From NCBI GenBank assembly GCA_025765615.1, contig JAIVFJ010000157.1, positions 90,022 through 154,021 of the forward strand: DNA of 64,000 nucleotides, given 5' to 3'. Positions within the stretch are counted from its first letter, which is position 1, and each line of letters starts with the position of its first letter. The DNA comes from Zopfochytrium polystomum (Eukaryota; Chytridiomycota; Chytridiomycetes; Chytridiales; Chytridiaceae). Below the pieces are notes generated by a model. That model saw only the letters and a list, made by a program, of their open reading frames with translations, searched no databases and had not been told where the DNA came from. A program made the position numbers and the translations under genes. Positions 34,684 through 45,528 of the stretch are shown one piece after another.

Positions 34684-35140
34684 CTACCGTCTTTCTCTCC
34701 TATAGTGGTCCTCTGGCAAGGGCTGGCAAGAGCTGGCAAAACTTGGCTGTGAGGTCTGCAATGAACGTGGCTTCGAGTCCTTCAGCTGATTGCCAAAGTT
34801 GAAAAGTTGCTTCGAGCTGGATCCTTCGCTCCCCGCAAACGTTCCATTGGCTCCGAAGTCAGAGTCGCCACAGGTTTGGGTGACCATGTACTCCTTCCCA
34901 GCCCGCGTCCCCACAGAGAGCGCTAGGCACCCTTTTCGCAAAGGCCATCGCCACTTGGCGAGCTTTCTTCTGTGTCGCAGGCAGTTGAGGCACCAGCAAA
35001 ATCGTCGAGAAAGAAGGGAACAAGAATACCAAAAGTGACGTACACCGAGAGGAAAACTTTGCGGCGGCAACGACAGCTGCCGATGTGGAAAAGACGGATG
35101 GTGCTTGAATCGCGGACGCTGACGAAAATTGCCCCATCAT
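34684..35140 (-). CDS. Possible small gene, 126 residues, unknown
   Basis: Two minus-strand segments, 35140-35046 and 34969-34684, join through a GTGTAC donor and a GACACAG acceptor with a 76-nt intron and keep the frame, giving 126 residues. The start MMGQFSSASAIQAPSVFSTSA is Ser/Ala-rich with later Arg/Lys, compatible with a mitochondrial presequence. A basic stretch RRKLAKWRWPLRKG and a hydrophilic tail follow. No family is recognised. Support is only splice motifs plus an open frame. Confidence 0.35.
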
Positions 35141-35260
35141 TGATGATGTGTTGTATTATTACTGTGTGTCACGAGCAAAGCGCGGCAACCAGAAGGGGTC
35201 TTGATGTAGCACATCCAACAAATACACCGCGCTCAAAAATGCATCACCCGCAACCTCAAA

Positions 35261-36236
35261 CTACTCCTCCTGCATCTCCACCTCGTCCACCTCGCCCGCA
35301 TCCTTGGGCCCTAGAACAAGGTCGTCCTCCTCTCCCGCGACGCGTCCGACAACCAGCGGCGCCTCGCCGCCGTCGCCGCGCAGGAGTTCGCGTACCTCGC
35401 GCGCGCTGGGGTACTCGGTCACCTTCTTGCGCAGCTCCGCCAGCGCGGGGCGCACTGCCGCGACGAGCCGCTGGACGGCGGGGAGCAGCGGGTGACGAAG
35501 CTCGACGCGGCCGCCGTGCTGCGGCTGCATCTTTTTGACCACGGCAAAGAGGCGACCGAGCTCTTCTTGGTCGCTGGAGGACTGGGCGGGTAGACAGTGG
35601 GGCGAAACAAAGCGGAGAGGTTACTTACACCCTCAACAACCATACACGTCGCAAACACACGCAAACCCTCCCCTCTCCGAATTCAGAGTCAACACCTACC
35701 ATCGCCGACTTCCACTCAACCAAGTCCTGCGTCTCCTCCATATTAATATGGTCGATCAGCTTCTCCATGACCGCGTCGACCTCCCGCAACACCTCCCCGC
35801 GCCGCGCCCCGGCCCTCAACAGCTCCGCAACGCGCCCCGCCCCGCGCTCGATCGCCACGTGCACCGTCCGCGCCTCCGCCGCCATGCCAGCGAGCCCCGA
35901 CGACCGCTCCATCGCCGGGTACACCAACGCCTCCTCGGCCGCCGAGTGGCGCACCACGCACCACACCAGCTGGCCGGCCCACCGCCGGAACTCCGCGTCG
36001 TCTTTGTCGCCGTCGGAGGAGGAGGAGGAGGAGGAGGAGGAGGAGGAGGAGAAGGAGGTGGGGTTTTCGGCGAGTTCGTGGAGCTTGTAGTAGAGTATGA
36101 GGACCTCGCGATGGTCGATGAGGAGGAGGTCGTTGATGGCCATCGAGGTGAAGGGCGTCGGGCTGATGGCCGCGGGGCTTTTGGTCGGCGGCGTTTGCTC
36201 GCAGTGGTAGGCGCCGAAGGTCTCGGTTTGGGACAT
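35261..36236 (-). CDS. Hemerythrin-like HHE domain protein
   Basis: Predicted to bind metal or oxygen through a four-helix bundle. Two exons (36236-35700, 35581-35261) sum to 285 residues in phase. Iron-ligand-like residues lie in the expected order: His42 in LLIDHREVLILYY, His97 and Glu101 in RHSAAEEALVYPAME, a His in RTVHVAIER, and His/Glu in LIDHINMEETQDLV. The first loop contains 12 consecutive Ser (encoded by a GGA repeat on the plus strand near 36015-36050), which should vary in length between strains. The C-terminal 40 residues are acidic. Fungal relatives of this size are cytosolic and poorly characterised. Confidence 0.85.
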
Positions 36237-36719
36237 TGTTTCCTTTTTTTCTTGAGTTGCCGCTGTGTGTTTGTGTGTGGTTTTGAGTGGGGAGGTTCAG
36301 CCAATATTTTGAAACCAGCGAATTTGGGAGACATTTTTGAGTTGTGTGAGCCGTAGTAACACTCATTTGCTGGGGTGGCCGATCGCGCCTGGACGGGATT
36401 GCTCCACCAACGTGAAACCTTGTGCGTTGGGCCTGCGTTGGGCGAGAGCCCAAAACGAGCGAGGGATGGGTGTCCTGGGGCGATCCCCTTGTTGGATACA
36501 GAGGATCCGGCCTTCTAGTCGTCATCGCGCGGAGACGGCGAAGAAGGAAATCTATTTATTTGGTGACCTCAATAATAACAATTCAATTGCAAACGATGGT
36601 TTGCTTCGTCGCGCCATCGCAACGTATACAATCGGCCTTTCGCGTTTTCGATCTCCGATGGGGCGATTAGGCCTCTGATGAGTAACCATTCCAGGAGCGG
36701 ACTGTAGAAATAACTTTTC
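36237..36719. other. Spacer between the hemerythrin-like gene and the ankyrin pseudogene
   Basis: Promoter of the hemerythrin-like gene on the left. I see no gene or structured element. Confidence 0.5.
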
Positions 36720-38316
36720 TTATTCAATCTTGCCGAAAGGCACCTCGCTTCGCACCGCGCCCTCTCCACCGTTCAAAAGCGATTCGGTTTCGACATCATT
36801 TGTGCCTTCAGCGATCGAGACAAGATCAAGGTGGGGCCACTCCAGGTCTTCAAGAACCTCATCCACGTCGGTACGATGCTGCATCTCAGCGAGCCACCCC
36901 ATAATTTGGCGGTCGGCTGCGTTTTTCACGATAAATGCGATGATGTTACGCCTGCCGTCGTTAATCACCCGAAGATTGTTGCGTCTCCACAATGCGTGGA
37001 CCTCGCTTCGTGGCAGTGGCAGCGGTGATGGGACATTGAAAGACTTACCGCGTCCGCTGTTCTTCACCTATTCCAAGAGCGCAACCTGACCCTCTTGGCT
37101 TGCCACTTTAACATCCTGAGCGGCATTGGTTGGGTTCGTCAGCTCAAACCGCTCGCAACACCAGCGAAGAACCGAAGCCTTCCGTGCATGGTGGAGAACG
37201 TCCCTCATCCAGGAGATGGGGAATCCTGACTCCAACCAGCAGTCCAGAAGATCCAACCAGCCGAATCCTGCGGCCTCTTGAATGCTGTAATTGCAGGGAG
37301 CATAAAGGTTTTGGGTAGTTTCTTTTCCACCTCTTTAGCACTGCAGCTTGCCCATATGTGGTTGCTTTATCGAAGAGAGAACGGTTCGCACGGAAGTCGA
37401 ATTTTTTCCCCTGACTCATTCGAGCACCGCAATTTGGCCGCCACAAACAGCATCCCAGGCATCAGTGTGAAGGTTAAAGTCTACTGAAAGTTCGCCGCGT
37501 GAGGCGTGTTTCGCAGATACACGAGCTGCCCGCCGAGCTCGCTCTGCCGCCCGCCGTCTTCCTCTCGCGCAGCCATTCCAGCTGGAAGGCATCGACAATT
37601 AAAATCCGGCATGAGGACGAGCCGCTTGTCCAGCCCTCCCTTCTCCACCAGCCAGCCCAACGGCTCCGCATGATGTCGTTCCGCAGCCGTTGTGAGCTCG
37701 ACAGAGTTCTCCACGAAGTGGGGAAACTTCCATCCCGAGGGCGGCACCATTCCAGAACGCGCGTGCTCCCGCCGGTGACGCCAGCCCTGAAAATGGACCA
37801 CTGGATGTCCTCTTCGGTCGGAAGATGGTCCTGATTCGGCCAGCTTCTCATCCACCAGCCGAGGACGTCGGTGTGACCGTTCTCCGCAGCACCGACGAGG
37901 AATCCGGTGGTTTCCTTCAAGTAATCCGAAGCCTTTTTCCACCATTCGATGCGCAGCGCCGACGACGAGGAGCAATCGGCCGTTTGCGTGCCCGGTGGAT
38001 GGATTTCGACGGCGCACAGGACCCAGAAGAGCGATTCGATCGGGCCGACGGATCCGATTGGGATTGTCGCCATGCGCATACGGAATTCTGGGAGATCGAC
38101 AAGGCCGCGACGGGATGCATTTAGCAGCGAGGGCGAGGAGATAGAGTAGAGGGCTAGCGCTTGGTGTTTTTGGATCCGCACGAGGGTCGCAAGGCGGAAG
38201 CGGGCGGGGCCGGGGAGGTACGGCAAGGACAGGTGCAGTTTTTTCTTTTGTAATGAAATCTCCTGGTGCTCACTGATGCAACAGTGTTTACAGTTGTGGT
38301 TCAAAGTCCGATACAA
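36720..38316 (-). pseudogene. Ankyrin-type repeat protein pseudogene
   Basis: Translated segments show the degenerate ankyrin unit common in zoosporic fungi (a GH-x-x-VL-x-WW/LEW core): LVGAAENGHTDVLGWWMRSW, TAAERHHAEPLGWLVEKGG, KATTYGQAAVLKRWKRN, and GFGWLDLLDCWLESGFPI. No single frame carries them. Between units the frame shifts near 37755, 37600, 37425 and 37280. At 37070 the expected Trp of an LEW core reads TAG (ALLE-stop-VKNSGRG) while homology continues in the same frame to 36720. Splicing could hide one shift, but not all of these, and not an in-frame stop inside a repeat core. The N-terminal part (38316-37900) may be an F-box-like lead but is not diagnostic. Confidence 0.7.
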
Positions 38317-38427
38317 AGCTTCTGGGGGCTCAAGCTCGTTCCGTGGCTATGCCACACTCGTTGGGCAAATCCAACCGCCCGGTTTTCCAAAACAAGAACA
38401 AATTTTACCCACCACTAAGCTTGTTGG

Positions 38428-40200
38428 ATGGCCATTGACAGCGACTGGGCCATCGCGTGCGCAATATACTTCGATGAGCCGTCTTCGCCGTCGTCCCCGT
38501 CGTCGGCTCCTGCTTCTCCACGACTCTGTCGAGATGCATCCACGGGTCTGATGCGTGGGACTGGCGAGGTCCGCGTGAACGGAAAGCAGATGATCGTGGA
38601 GGAGCTCGCGGACGAAAACATCAACCACCGCAACAACAACAATAACAACGCACAGGCGGCCGCTGATCGAAAAGTCAGCTCCAAGTTCAACATTGACCCT
38701 GAGTTTGCGCCTTTGTGGTTGACCGTTTCGTACGAGGCAGAGGATCTGTGGACGGTCGTTCAAGTCGAGATCGAGCCGGCTCCTTCGTACCCGCGTGAGA
38801 TCCGCCCGTTGGACCGCACGTGGCTCCGGTGGCTGACGGCGCAGCTGGATCAGCTGGTGATCGACCCTTTCCAGTGCCTTCTCTCCTACATTTCTGATTT
38901 GCATTCAAGCAAAACTAACAATTGGCTACGAACAACGCAGAAGTGCGAGGGCGCTGCAGAACTGATCCGGTTTTTGCAGGTTGAAGCGCTGGGATACTTT
39001 CAGCTGACGCCTGTCGAGACGGGAGAGGACGCCGGCACGTTCATGCTAGCACGCGTGCCTGCGCGAGTGGCCGGGCTGCGGTTCCATGCAGAGCACTCGT
39101 TCACGCTGTCGGAAGCCGACGCCGCGGCGCTCGCCTTTGACACGCACGTTTCACCGGTTGCGTTTGGTCCCTACGCACCGGGCGTATTTCCGCCTCGCTT
39201 CGGCACAGTCCAATCGAGTACTCCTTCAGACATTGCTTTGTCGACGCCAACAGCAGCCGCAGGCTCCTCAGCGCGCCCGTCTTCCACGGGTACGCACGCT
39301 TCAACAAGCGCCGCGACCCTCGTGGCCGCTTGCCGCCGTGCCGTCGCGCTCGTGCAGCAGTTCGACTGCTCTGTGTGCCTGGACACGACAACCGCCGCCG
39401 AAGCCGTCCGCCTGTACTGCGGCCACGTTTTTTGCGCCACCTGCATCATCCACTACGTCGCCATCGCCGCCGCCGACTTTGCACACCCACGCCACCGCGG
39501 CACGTACCCGTTCGAGTGCCCGCGCCCAGACTGCCGCCTTCGGATCAATGACGACTACGACGAGACCCTCGTGCGCCTGCTGCCCGCACCAAATCTGGCC
39601 GCGTTCCGCGCGCTGCGCGACGCCCGCCGTGAGGCCGAGGCCGCCGCGCTCGACGACCTCCCGTCGGCACGAACGCCTCAACCTGCCGCCTGCCTCACTC
39701 TCTGCCCGCGGCCCGCCTGCCGCGCGCCAGGCCGCATGATGCAGCTCCCGGGATCGCCCCTCGTCTACTGCGACATGTGCGGCCGCACTTGGTGCCAGTT
39801 CTGTCTCTCTCGCGCATCGTCCCGTGGCGTCCATTCCGAAAACAGCTGTCGTAAAGTCGCCGTCGAGTTCTCGAAAAGGTATATGGCCCTCGACGACGGC
39901 ACGCCGAAAAAGCTCGAAATCGACAAAAACCACCCTTGGCTCGCGCACTATGCCCGATGGTTCTACGAGGAACGCAAACTGCATGAATGGGTCGCTCACA
40001 ACGCGTCTGTCTGCCCAACTTGTTCGACTCCTATTGTGAAGGATGAAGGTTGCATGCACATCACTTGCATCGTTTGCGACACGCACTATTGCTATGAATG
40101 CGGAAACGCGTATGACGACGCCCGTGGCGTTTACATACATTCTTGCACGCACGACAAAGTCGCTTCTATTTTGGAACGTCTCAATTTGATGGGCATCTGA
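38428..40200 (+). CDS. RBR-type E3 ubiquitin ligase, RNF14-like
   Basis: Transfers ubiquitin via a RING-HECT hybrid mechanism. A single open frame of 590 residues. The N-terminal part (1 to about 240) is acidic, with a section resembling the RWD fold that precedes RBR modules in RNF14. RING1 begins near Cys314 (CSVCLDTTTAAEAVRLYCGHVFCATC) and ends with CPRPDCRLRI. The IBR has CPRPACRAPG and YCDMCGRTWCQFC. RING2 begins near Cys529 (CPTCSTPIVKDEGCMHITC), with the Cys of EGCMH as the expected catalytic residue, then CDTHYCYECG. The segment HPWLAHYARWFYEERKLHEW between IBR and RING2 matches the RNF14 linker helix. All zinc ligands appear present, so it should be active. Confidence 0.92.
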   Translation: MAIDSDWAIACAIYFDEPSSPSSPSSAPASPRLCRDASTGLMRGTGEVRVNGKQMIVEELADENINHRNNNNNNAQAAADRKVSSKFNIDPEFAPLWLTVSYEAEDLWTVVQVEIEPAPSYPREIRPLDRTWLRWLTAQLDQLVIDPFQCLLSYISDLHSSKTNNWLRTTQKCEGAAELIRFLQVEALGYFQLTPVETGEDAGTFMLARVPARVAGLRFHAEHSFTLSEADAAALAFDTHVSPVAFGPYAPGVFPPRFGTVQSSTPSDIALSTPTAAAGSSARPSSTGTHASTSAATLVAACRRAVALVQQFDCSVCLDTTTAAEAVRLYCGHVFCATCIIHYVAIAAADFAHPRHRGTYPFECPRPDCRLRINDDYDETLVRLLPAPNLAAFRALRDARREAEAAALDDLPSARTPQPAACLTLCPRPACRAPGRMMQLPGSPLVYCDMCGRTWCQFCLSRASSRGVHSENSCRKVAVEFSKRYMALDDGTPKKLEIDKNHPWLAHYARWFYEERKLHEWVAHNASVCPTCSTPIVKDEGCMHITCIVCDTHYCYECGNAYDDARGVYIHSCTHDKVASILERLNLMGI

Positions 40201-40627
40201 AAAATGATAGCAACTGTTTTCAAATGGGGCGCATTGCTAGCTAACTGGTGATAATAACACGAACGGGAGCATTCCACCACCGCTTCAATGTCAACCATTG
40301 CACGAGTCAGTGAGTTTGGACTCCGCCGCCGCGCAGCTTTCATCAAGTGGACAGATCAGTGGAGTGGGCTTGCCCGGAGTATTTTTTTCGTGTTCTTTTT
40401 CAGTGTGTGATTTCAAATCAAAGCAATGTTTATTTATCGAGCGTGAGGCGTGTGAAGCCTTTTTTTTTTCCGCACGACCAGACAATTTCCCACTTCCATC
40501 GTCATTTGAAATTTTTCACCTCAGTTGAGCGAGAGCTCAAACGATTAGCAATCGGTGCGATCACTTCACTTCAGCAAGACGGCTAATGATTTGCAATCGT
40601 TGCTGTTGGAAATAACATCCGCCAGTG

Positions 40628-40634
40628 TATAAAA
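40628..40634 (+). promoter_or_regulatory. Strong TATA-like box without an obvious gene
   Basis: GTATAAAAAGGGCGG, a near-ideal TATA box followed by a G-rich segment. The next 800 bp have no convincing coding sequence, so it may drive a non-coding RNA or belong to a dead gene. Confidence 0.45.
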
Positions 40635-40918
40635 AGGGCGGAAGCGTTCTCTTCAAACAGAAACACCCCCTTTTAGTTTGAAACTAGCAACTCTCCTCTC
40701 CCACAAATCACTGTGGGCCACGGGGGGGGTTTTTTGCCTCTCCAACAATTAATGGGTTGGGGCATTTGCTGTTTGTGTCTCTAATTAACTGACAAAGACG
40801 AGGTGACATGATCGTGCCACTGTTGCAGAAAATGCATTTTTGGGGTGTGAGCAGAAATTGCATTTTGGGGTGTGAGCCATCAGACAGACGAAAGGTATGC
40901 TGGCGCGAACCTGTCTGT

Positions 40919-40939
40919 CTGTCTCTCTCGCACTCTCTC

Positions 40940-40975
<36 letters not shown>

Positions 40976-41004
40976 TCTCTCTCTCTCCCTCTCTCCCTCT
41001 CTCT
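40919..41004. repeat. (CT)n microsatellite
   Basis: CT dinucleotides with a few CCCT interruptions, flanked on both sides by copies of the TGCATTTTTGGGGTG-like motif. Confidence 0.9.
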
Positions 41005-44000
41005 CCGGGGTAGCTCAGGGTGGCCCTGATGGCGACGGCGGGGCTCGATGGTGGAAAATGCATTTTTGGAGTGCGGGGGTTGGTGGATTTTTTCAAGTTG
41101 TATCAGGAAATGCACTTGTGGGGTGCCACCTACTACTTGTGACCAAACCTCAAGTCCCAAACCCGAAATTTTCAGGTCCTGACACCTATGAGGGGAGGAC
41201 CCTCGGATGACGAGGCGCAAGGGACCCAACCCCACGCACAATGGTGGCTGATGAGCGATCCGCATGTTGATTTGGTCGAATGTGTGCAGGACTGCGTTGG
41301 TATCGACAGCTGTGATGTCCCTGCTGACATGTTGAGCTCAAGTGGCACCAGCTTGATTTGATCATTGTTGCTGTGCATTAGTGAAGCGGTGCGCACTGAC
41401 AGCGGTGATAGGAGTGGGGGTGGGCGCAAGAGCGGAGTGTGCTGTGGGGTTCCAGGACCGCACCTGTGCACGCTAGCAGGCTTCCCTCCTACTCCTCCTT
41501 TCGTGACAGCGGCGGTGACTCCGCATTCCGGGCAAGATGTGGGCAAAGGAGGATTTGGACTATCTTGACTGGTGGAGGGGACGCAATGCAGGCAACTGAT
41601 GCTAATTTCATTGTTCGAAGAATAGGTTTACCGCAGCGATGGAAGGGAATGGCCATAGCGATACACTCGTCGTCGGAAAAAACCAGTAGCAAACTAACTG
41701 GGAAGCAATAGGCACTGTAATGTAGAATGTTGAATGACAAGCTGAGGAAAGGATAGTTCACTGAATGTAATGGCCACTACTATCGGCTTTGGCGGCTCCT
41801 ACTGCGTGCTCACTCCGGCAGGCGCGAACTCTGACGTGGCTCGGCCACCAATCACGCTCGTGCTCCGGCTTCCACCACCGCCGCCTGCGCCTGTCTTGTC
41901 CATCACGAACAAAATAGGGCGACAAAGATGCCACGCCAACTGCTGATACTGGGCTGCCGACTCCGACCGACCCCTGCAGCGCCGCCCACACTGGGCCACC
42001 CAAATCAACGATGCTGCCAGTGGTTGCCCGCTGGCTGCTGGCGACCGCCTCTGCCGTTGGATGAGGATGATGAAGAATTACGTCGACCTGCGCTGCAGCT
42101 GCATTTATGCAAATGGTGCTGTCGCAGCACGTGGGGGCAGCGGTCAGTGTGTGCCAGCCATCACAGGCAGTGGTGGAGTGTGAAGCGACAACAACGCGTT
42201 GGAGTAGCGGCCTCCTCTGTCCACCGCGCTGTCCTCGGAGATCACCTGCTGTAACATTGCAGACTCTTGTGTAGCAATCCGGCTGGGCACCAGCGGCCGG
42301 TCGAACAGCGTCCAGACAGAGAATAATTTTCCAGATCTCGATTTGCCCCTTTGGAACCACTCAACGTGATGAATGTCCGTGTGTTCTGTTTGCAGCGAGA
42401 TCAAGCTGACCTGAGAGCTCTATTGAAATTAGAGAGTAACGAATCAACAGAAAGAGATGGCACTGCCAGTTTGTTCATTAACGGTTGAATTTGTGCGCTC
42501 TCTCATGTGCCGGCTATTGCTGGCACCCTGTCTTGCCTGCTATCTGGCTGTGGCAATGGTAGAGTGGCTGCCTATGTCGCCAAGGGGTTCCTTGTCAACC
42601 AGAATGGAGTGAGCAGAAGAAATTTTCGTTCCACTGCTTGGAGCAGCAGCTGCTGCATGCTTGGCAGCCTGCAGAGCGCAAGCCACCGCTGCCTTCCCCA
42701 ACTGGCCAGGTGTCCACTTTCCTCACACAGGACGTTTCATTCCCTGGTACGTATACAGCAATCACAATAATGTTGCATGTGGGAATGCTTCTGTCCTGTA
42801 TTAGAATGTGATCTCACCGGCATCACTTGCAGATTGAACCAGAACAATCGAAGCAGAAGTACTCTGTTGCGCTACTTCGATTCAGTCTGGTAGATTTTGG
42901 CAGCTCCGATCGCATTGGCTTGGTTGGGCAGCATCTGATGAACACTCACATGGATTGACAATTAGGTGAGGATTGAAATAATGGATCATTCACGCAGAAG
43001 CATCACAACTGGTCCTCGTACTAGTAGTTTGCATGGAGAAAGCCAGTCATTGTCGCCATGGACGTTCAAAGTCGGTAGGGGTTCCCATTGCTTCCTTCCA
43101 TCCTCAGGCTCACCGATTTCTGCTCATCTTCTCCACCTCTCGCCTTACCAGCACAGGCACGGACTTTGCCGATCTGATTCACCAAGAGGCCTCTCTCCGC
43201 AGCAACACATGTGTGGCTCCGTACTCTGCAAACGCTGAAGGAGGAAATTATGCAGGAGGGTAACTGCGCCAATTGGGCTGAAAGGTTCAACAATATCGAT
43301 TCAAGAGTCTTCCACCGCACTGGTGGTGACTTCCACACCGGGCTGGTTCTGCGAGGCAGTCCACTCCGTCCCGCCGCTCTCTGCCATCACGATCCTCGAC
43401 CTGCCAAAGCCGACGCCGTCGTACTGCCCGAACGATGCCTGCAGATCTGGGCTCCACTTCTGGCTGATAGGGGACCTGCACCAGATTTGACGAGGATGAT
43501 GTAAGTCAATGATACCCACTTGGTCTGGTTTGTTCACCTCAGTAGCAAGGGGTTTCAGTTCGTTGCGGTTAATCTTGTTAAATTGCGTGTGCTCACTCAA
43601 TTAAGAGCCAATCAAATCCCTAAGTTTTCGCCCATGCAAGTGTGATTGTGAAGATCTCGACGAAGGTGGGATAGTTTCTATCAAGCTTTTGTAGTAAATC
43701 CAAATTTCTGCTCAATAAGGAACGGCATCATCAGCACCACCAGCGCAGGCGGATAGACCGCGCCGACGTCTAAGAAGTGCTCTCGACGAGAGGTACGAGA
43801 AAAGTGAACTTACGTGAACAACCACCGCTTTGAGGATGGTTGGCGTTGTTTTGCAGCTTTTATGTCAATGGCAGAGCACCAAGCGCTGGCGAAGTCAACA
43901 GACACTTTAAAGCTGTTTTGGTGGCTTTGAAAATTGGCTTGAATAGGTTTTCGGTTGAGACTACGTTGAATACTTTTTGAACCTAATCAAAACAACAGGT

Positions 44001-44461
44001 TAACAGGACTTGTCAAAATTCTTGTTCTCACCGCAATATTTTGGGCTGTCTGTTTTTTCTTGACACGTCCAACGTCCGTGGCGGACGCAGGACGGCACTT
44101 CATTCTCTGTTTGCATTCATGGTAGTGTTCGCTTGGCGAAACTACCTGCACTGGGGTGTGCACAGAAAATCACTCAAGATTCTTTTCGAGAATAAAAATG
44201 CAGCTTTAGTCCAACTCCTAAACGTTTTTGTGCTGCAGTACATGCTATTCCGTTTAATTACTCCACAAGAAAAAAAAATCCAAGGGGGAGTCAGGAAAAC
44301 TGATGCCAATCCGTCTCGTACTTTTGCGAAGTTCGTTACTACCTCGTTGCCCAGATTGCGCTCATTAGCTGGGGCTTTTTCTACCCGTCCTCCCAAACTA
44401 GGGTTTGTCGCTGATGTGGATCCAGTCTACCCCCCACAAATCGTGGCCCACAGTGAAAATC

Positions 44462-45190
44462 ATGTCGTTTGGCCGTGTCATTGTCATCACCGGTGGTGCA
44501 AAGGGCATCGGCGCCGCCATCGCCAAGCAGCTCGCAGACAAATCGACCGCCGTCGTCATCAACTACAAGGCTTCCGCCGCTGCCGCCGATGCCCTCGTCG
44601 AGGAACTCAAGCAGCTCGGCGCCGGCGACGCCATCGCTATCCAGGCGGACGTGTCGACTCCGGAAGGCGCGTCCAAGCTCATTGACGAGACCGTCGCGCG
44701 GTTTGGCAAGATCACGGGTCTGGTCAACAACGCCGCCATATACGAGCCCGCTCCGGTGACCGCGCCCTTTGCGACAATCGAGAAAACGATTGCGGCCAAC
44801 GTGTTTTCGTTCCTTTACGTCACGTCGGCGGCTGTCCCGCACATTGTGAACGAGGGCAGCGTCGTCAACATCTCGTCTGCGGTCACGCGCGTCCCGTTCC
44901 CCAACCACACCGCCTACACGGCGTCCAAGGGGGCGATGGACGCGTACACCAGGGCGCTCGCCGTCGAGCTCGCGCCGCGCAAGATCAGGGTGAACGCCGT
45001 TTTGCCGGGCATGACCAAGACCGACATGACTGCCGGCTTTGAAGAAATGGCTGTGAATTCAACGCCGTTCGGAGAATTTGGCAAGCCCGAGGAAGTTGCT
45101 GCGGCGGTCACGTTCCTGCTGGATTCCAAGAGCCGCTGGATCACGGGACAGAGTATTGGTGCGTCGGGAGGGTTGGCGTTCTCGTACTAG
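44462..45190 (+). CDS. Short-chain dehydrogenase/reductase, FabG-like
   Basis: Classical SDR that oxidises or reduces an alcohol/ketone with NAD(P)(H). A single exon of 242 residues; the ATG at 44462 (MSFGRVIVITGGAKGIG) is chosen because the cofactor motif should start within about 10 residues. Seen: TGGAKGIG (residues 10-17) for cofactor, NNA at 89-91, the catalytic Ser in NISSAV (138/139), and YTASK with Tyr152 and Lys156. The C-terminus GQSIGASGGLAFSY fits the oligomer interface of tetrameric SDRs. YK in VVINYKAS rather than an acidic residue at the end of strand 2 favours NADP(H). AATAAA at 45289 marks the likely 3' end. The substrate cannot be deduced. Confidence 0.92.
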   Translation: MSFGRVIVITGGAKGIGAAIAKQLADKSTAVVINYKASAAAADALVEELKQLGAGDAIAIQADVSTPEGASKLIDETVARFGKITGLVNNAAIYEPAPVTAPFATIEKTIAANVFSFLYVTSAAVPHIVNEGSVVNISSAVTRVPFPNHTAYTASKGAMDAYTRALAVELAPRKIRVNAVLPGMTKTDMTAGFEEMAVNSTPFGEFGKPEEVAAAVTFLLDSKSRWITGQSIGASGGLAFSY

Positions 45191-45528
45191 GATATCCTCT
45201 TGGCCCGCCTCTGTGTTTGATGGAATGACTTCGAAGAAATTCGGTTCCAGTGTTTCATGTTCTTCTACCCTTGGACGCCATCTGGCTCAATAAAGCTTGT
45301 GAATTCGCGAACATAATGTCGTTTAAAGTAATTCAGCCACCTTCCCGTTCGCCCATAGACACCGCAAGTGGCTTTGTCTTTTAAAGGAGGCACTGTCAGG
45401 GCACTGCCTCCGAGGCGCCGAGCATTTCAACGTCCGATCGTTTGATCGCTCCTCGTCGCACTCCGAAAGAACTTGCAAGCCAGCGATATTAAGCCCTTGT
45501 CGCTCCTGGAACCACGGTCCCACTGAAA
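45191..45528. other. Spacer between SDR and LRR-like copy B
   Basis: Contains the SDR 3' end (AATAAA at 45289-45294) and the promoter of copy B. Nothing else recognised. Confidence 0.5.

Larger units (their letters stand above)
40201..44461. other. 4.2-kb gene-poor region
   Basis: No gene recognised with confidence. It holds a TATA-like promoter (40628-40634), four spaced copies of a TGCATTTTTGGGGTG-like motif (40833-41125), a CT repeat (about 40919-41004), a 200-codon minus-strand open frame (41758-42360) without a domain, and short segments such as DVGAVYPPALVVLMMPFLI (minus, near 43750) that look like remains of a membrane protein. Several segments may be old mobile or duplicated DNA, but no terminal repeats or transposase motifs were seen. 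Confidence 0.5.

Noticed and set aside
41758..42360. 200-codon minus-strand open frame
   Set aside because: No domain, composition typical of GC-rich non-coding DNA, and no homologous segment noticed elsewhere in the window.
40200..44400. Transposon in the gene-poor region
   Set aside because: No transposase, reverse transcriptase, terminal repeats or target-site duplication could be found by eye.
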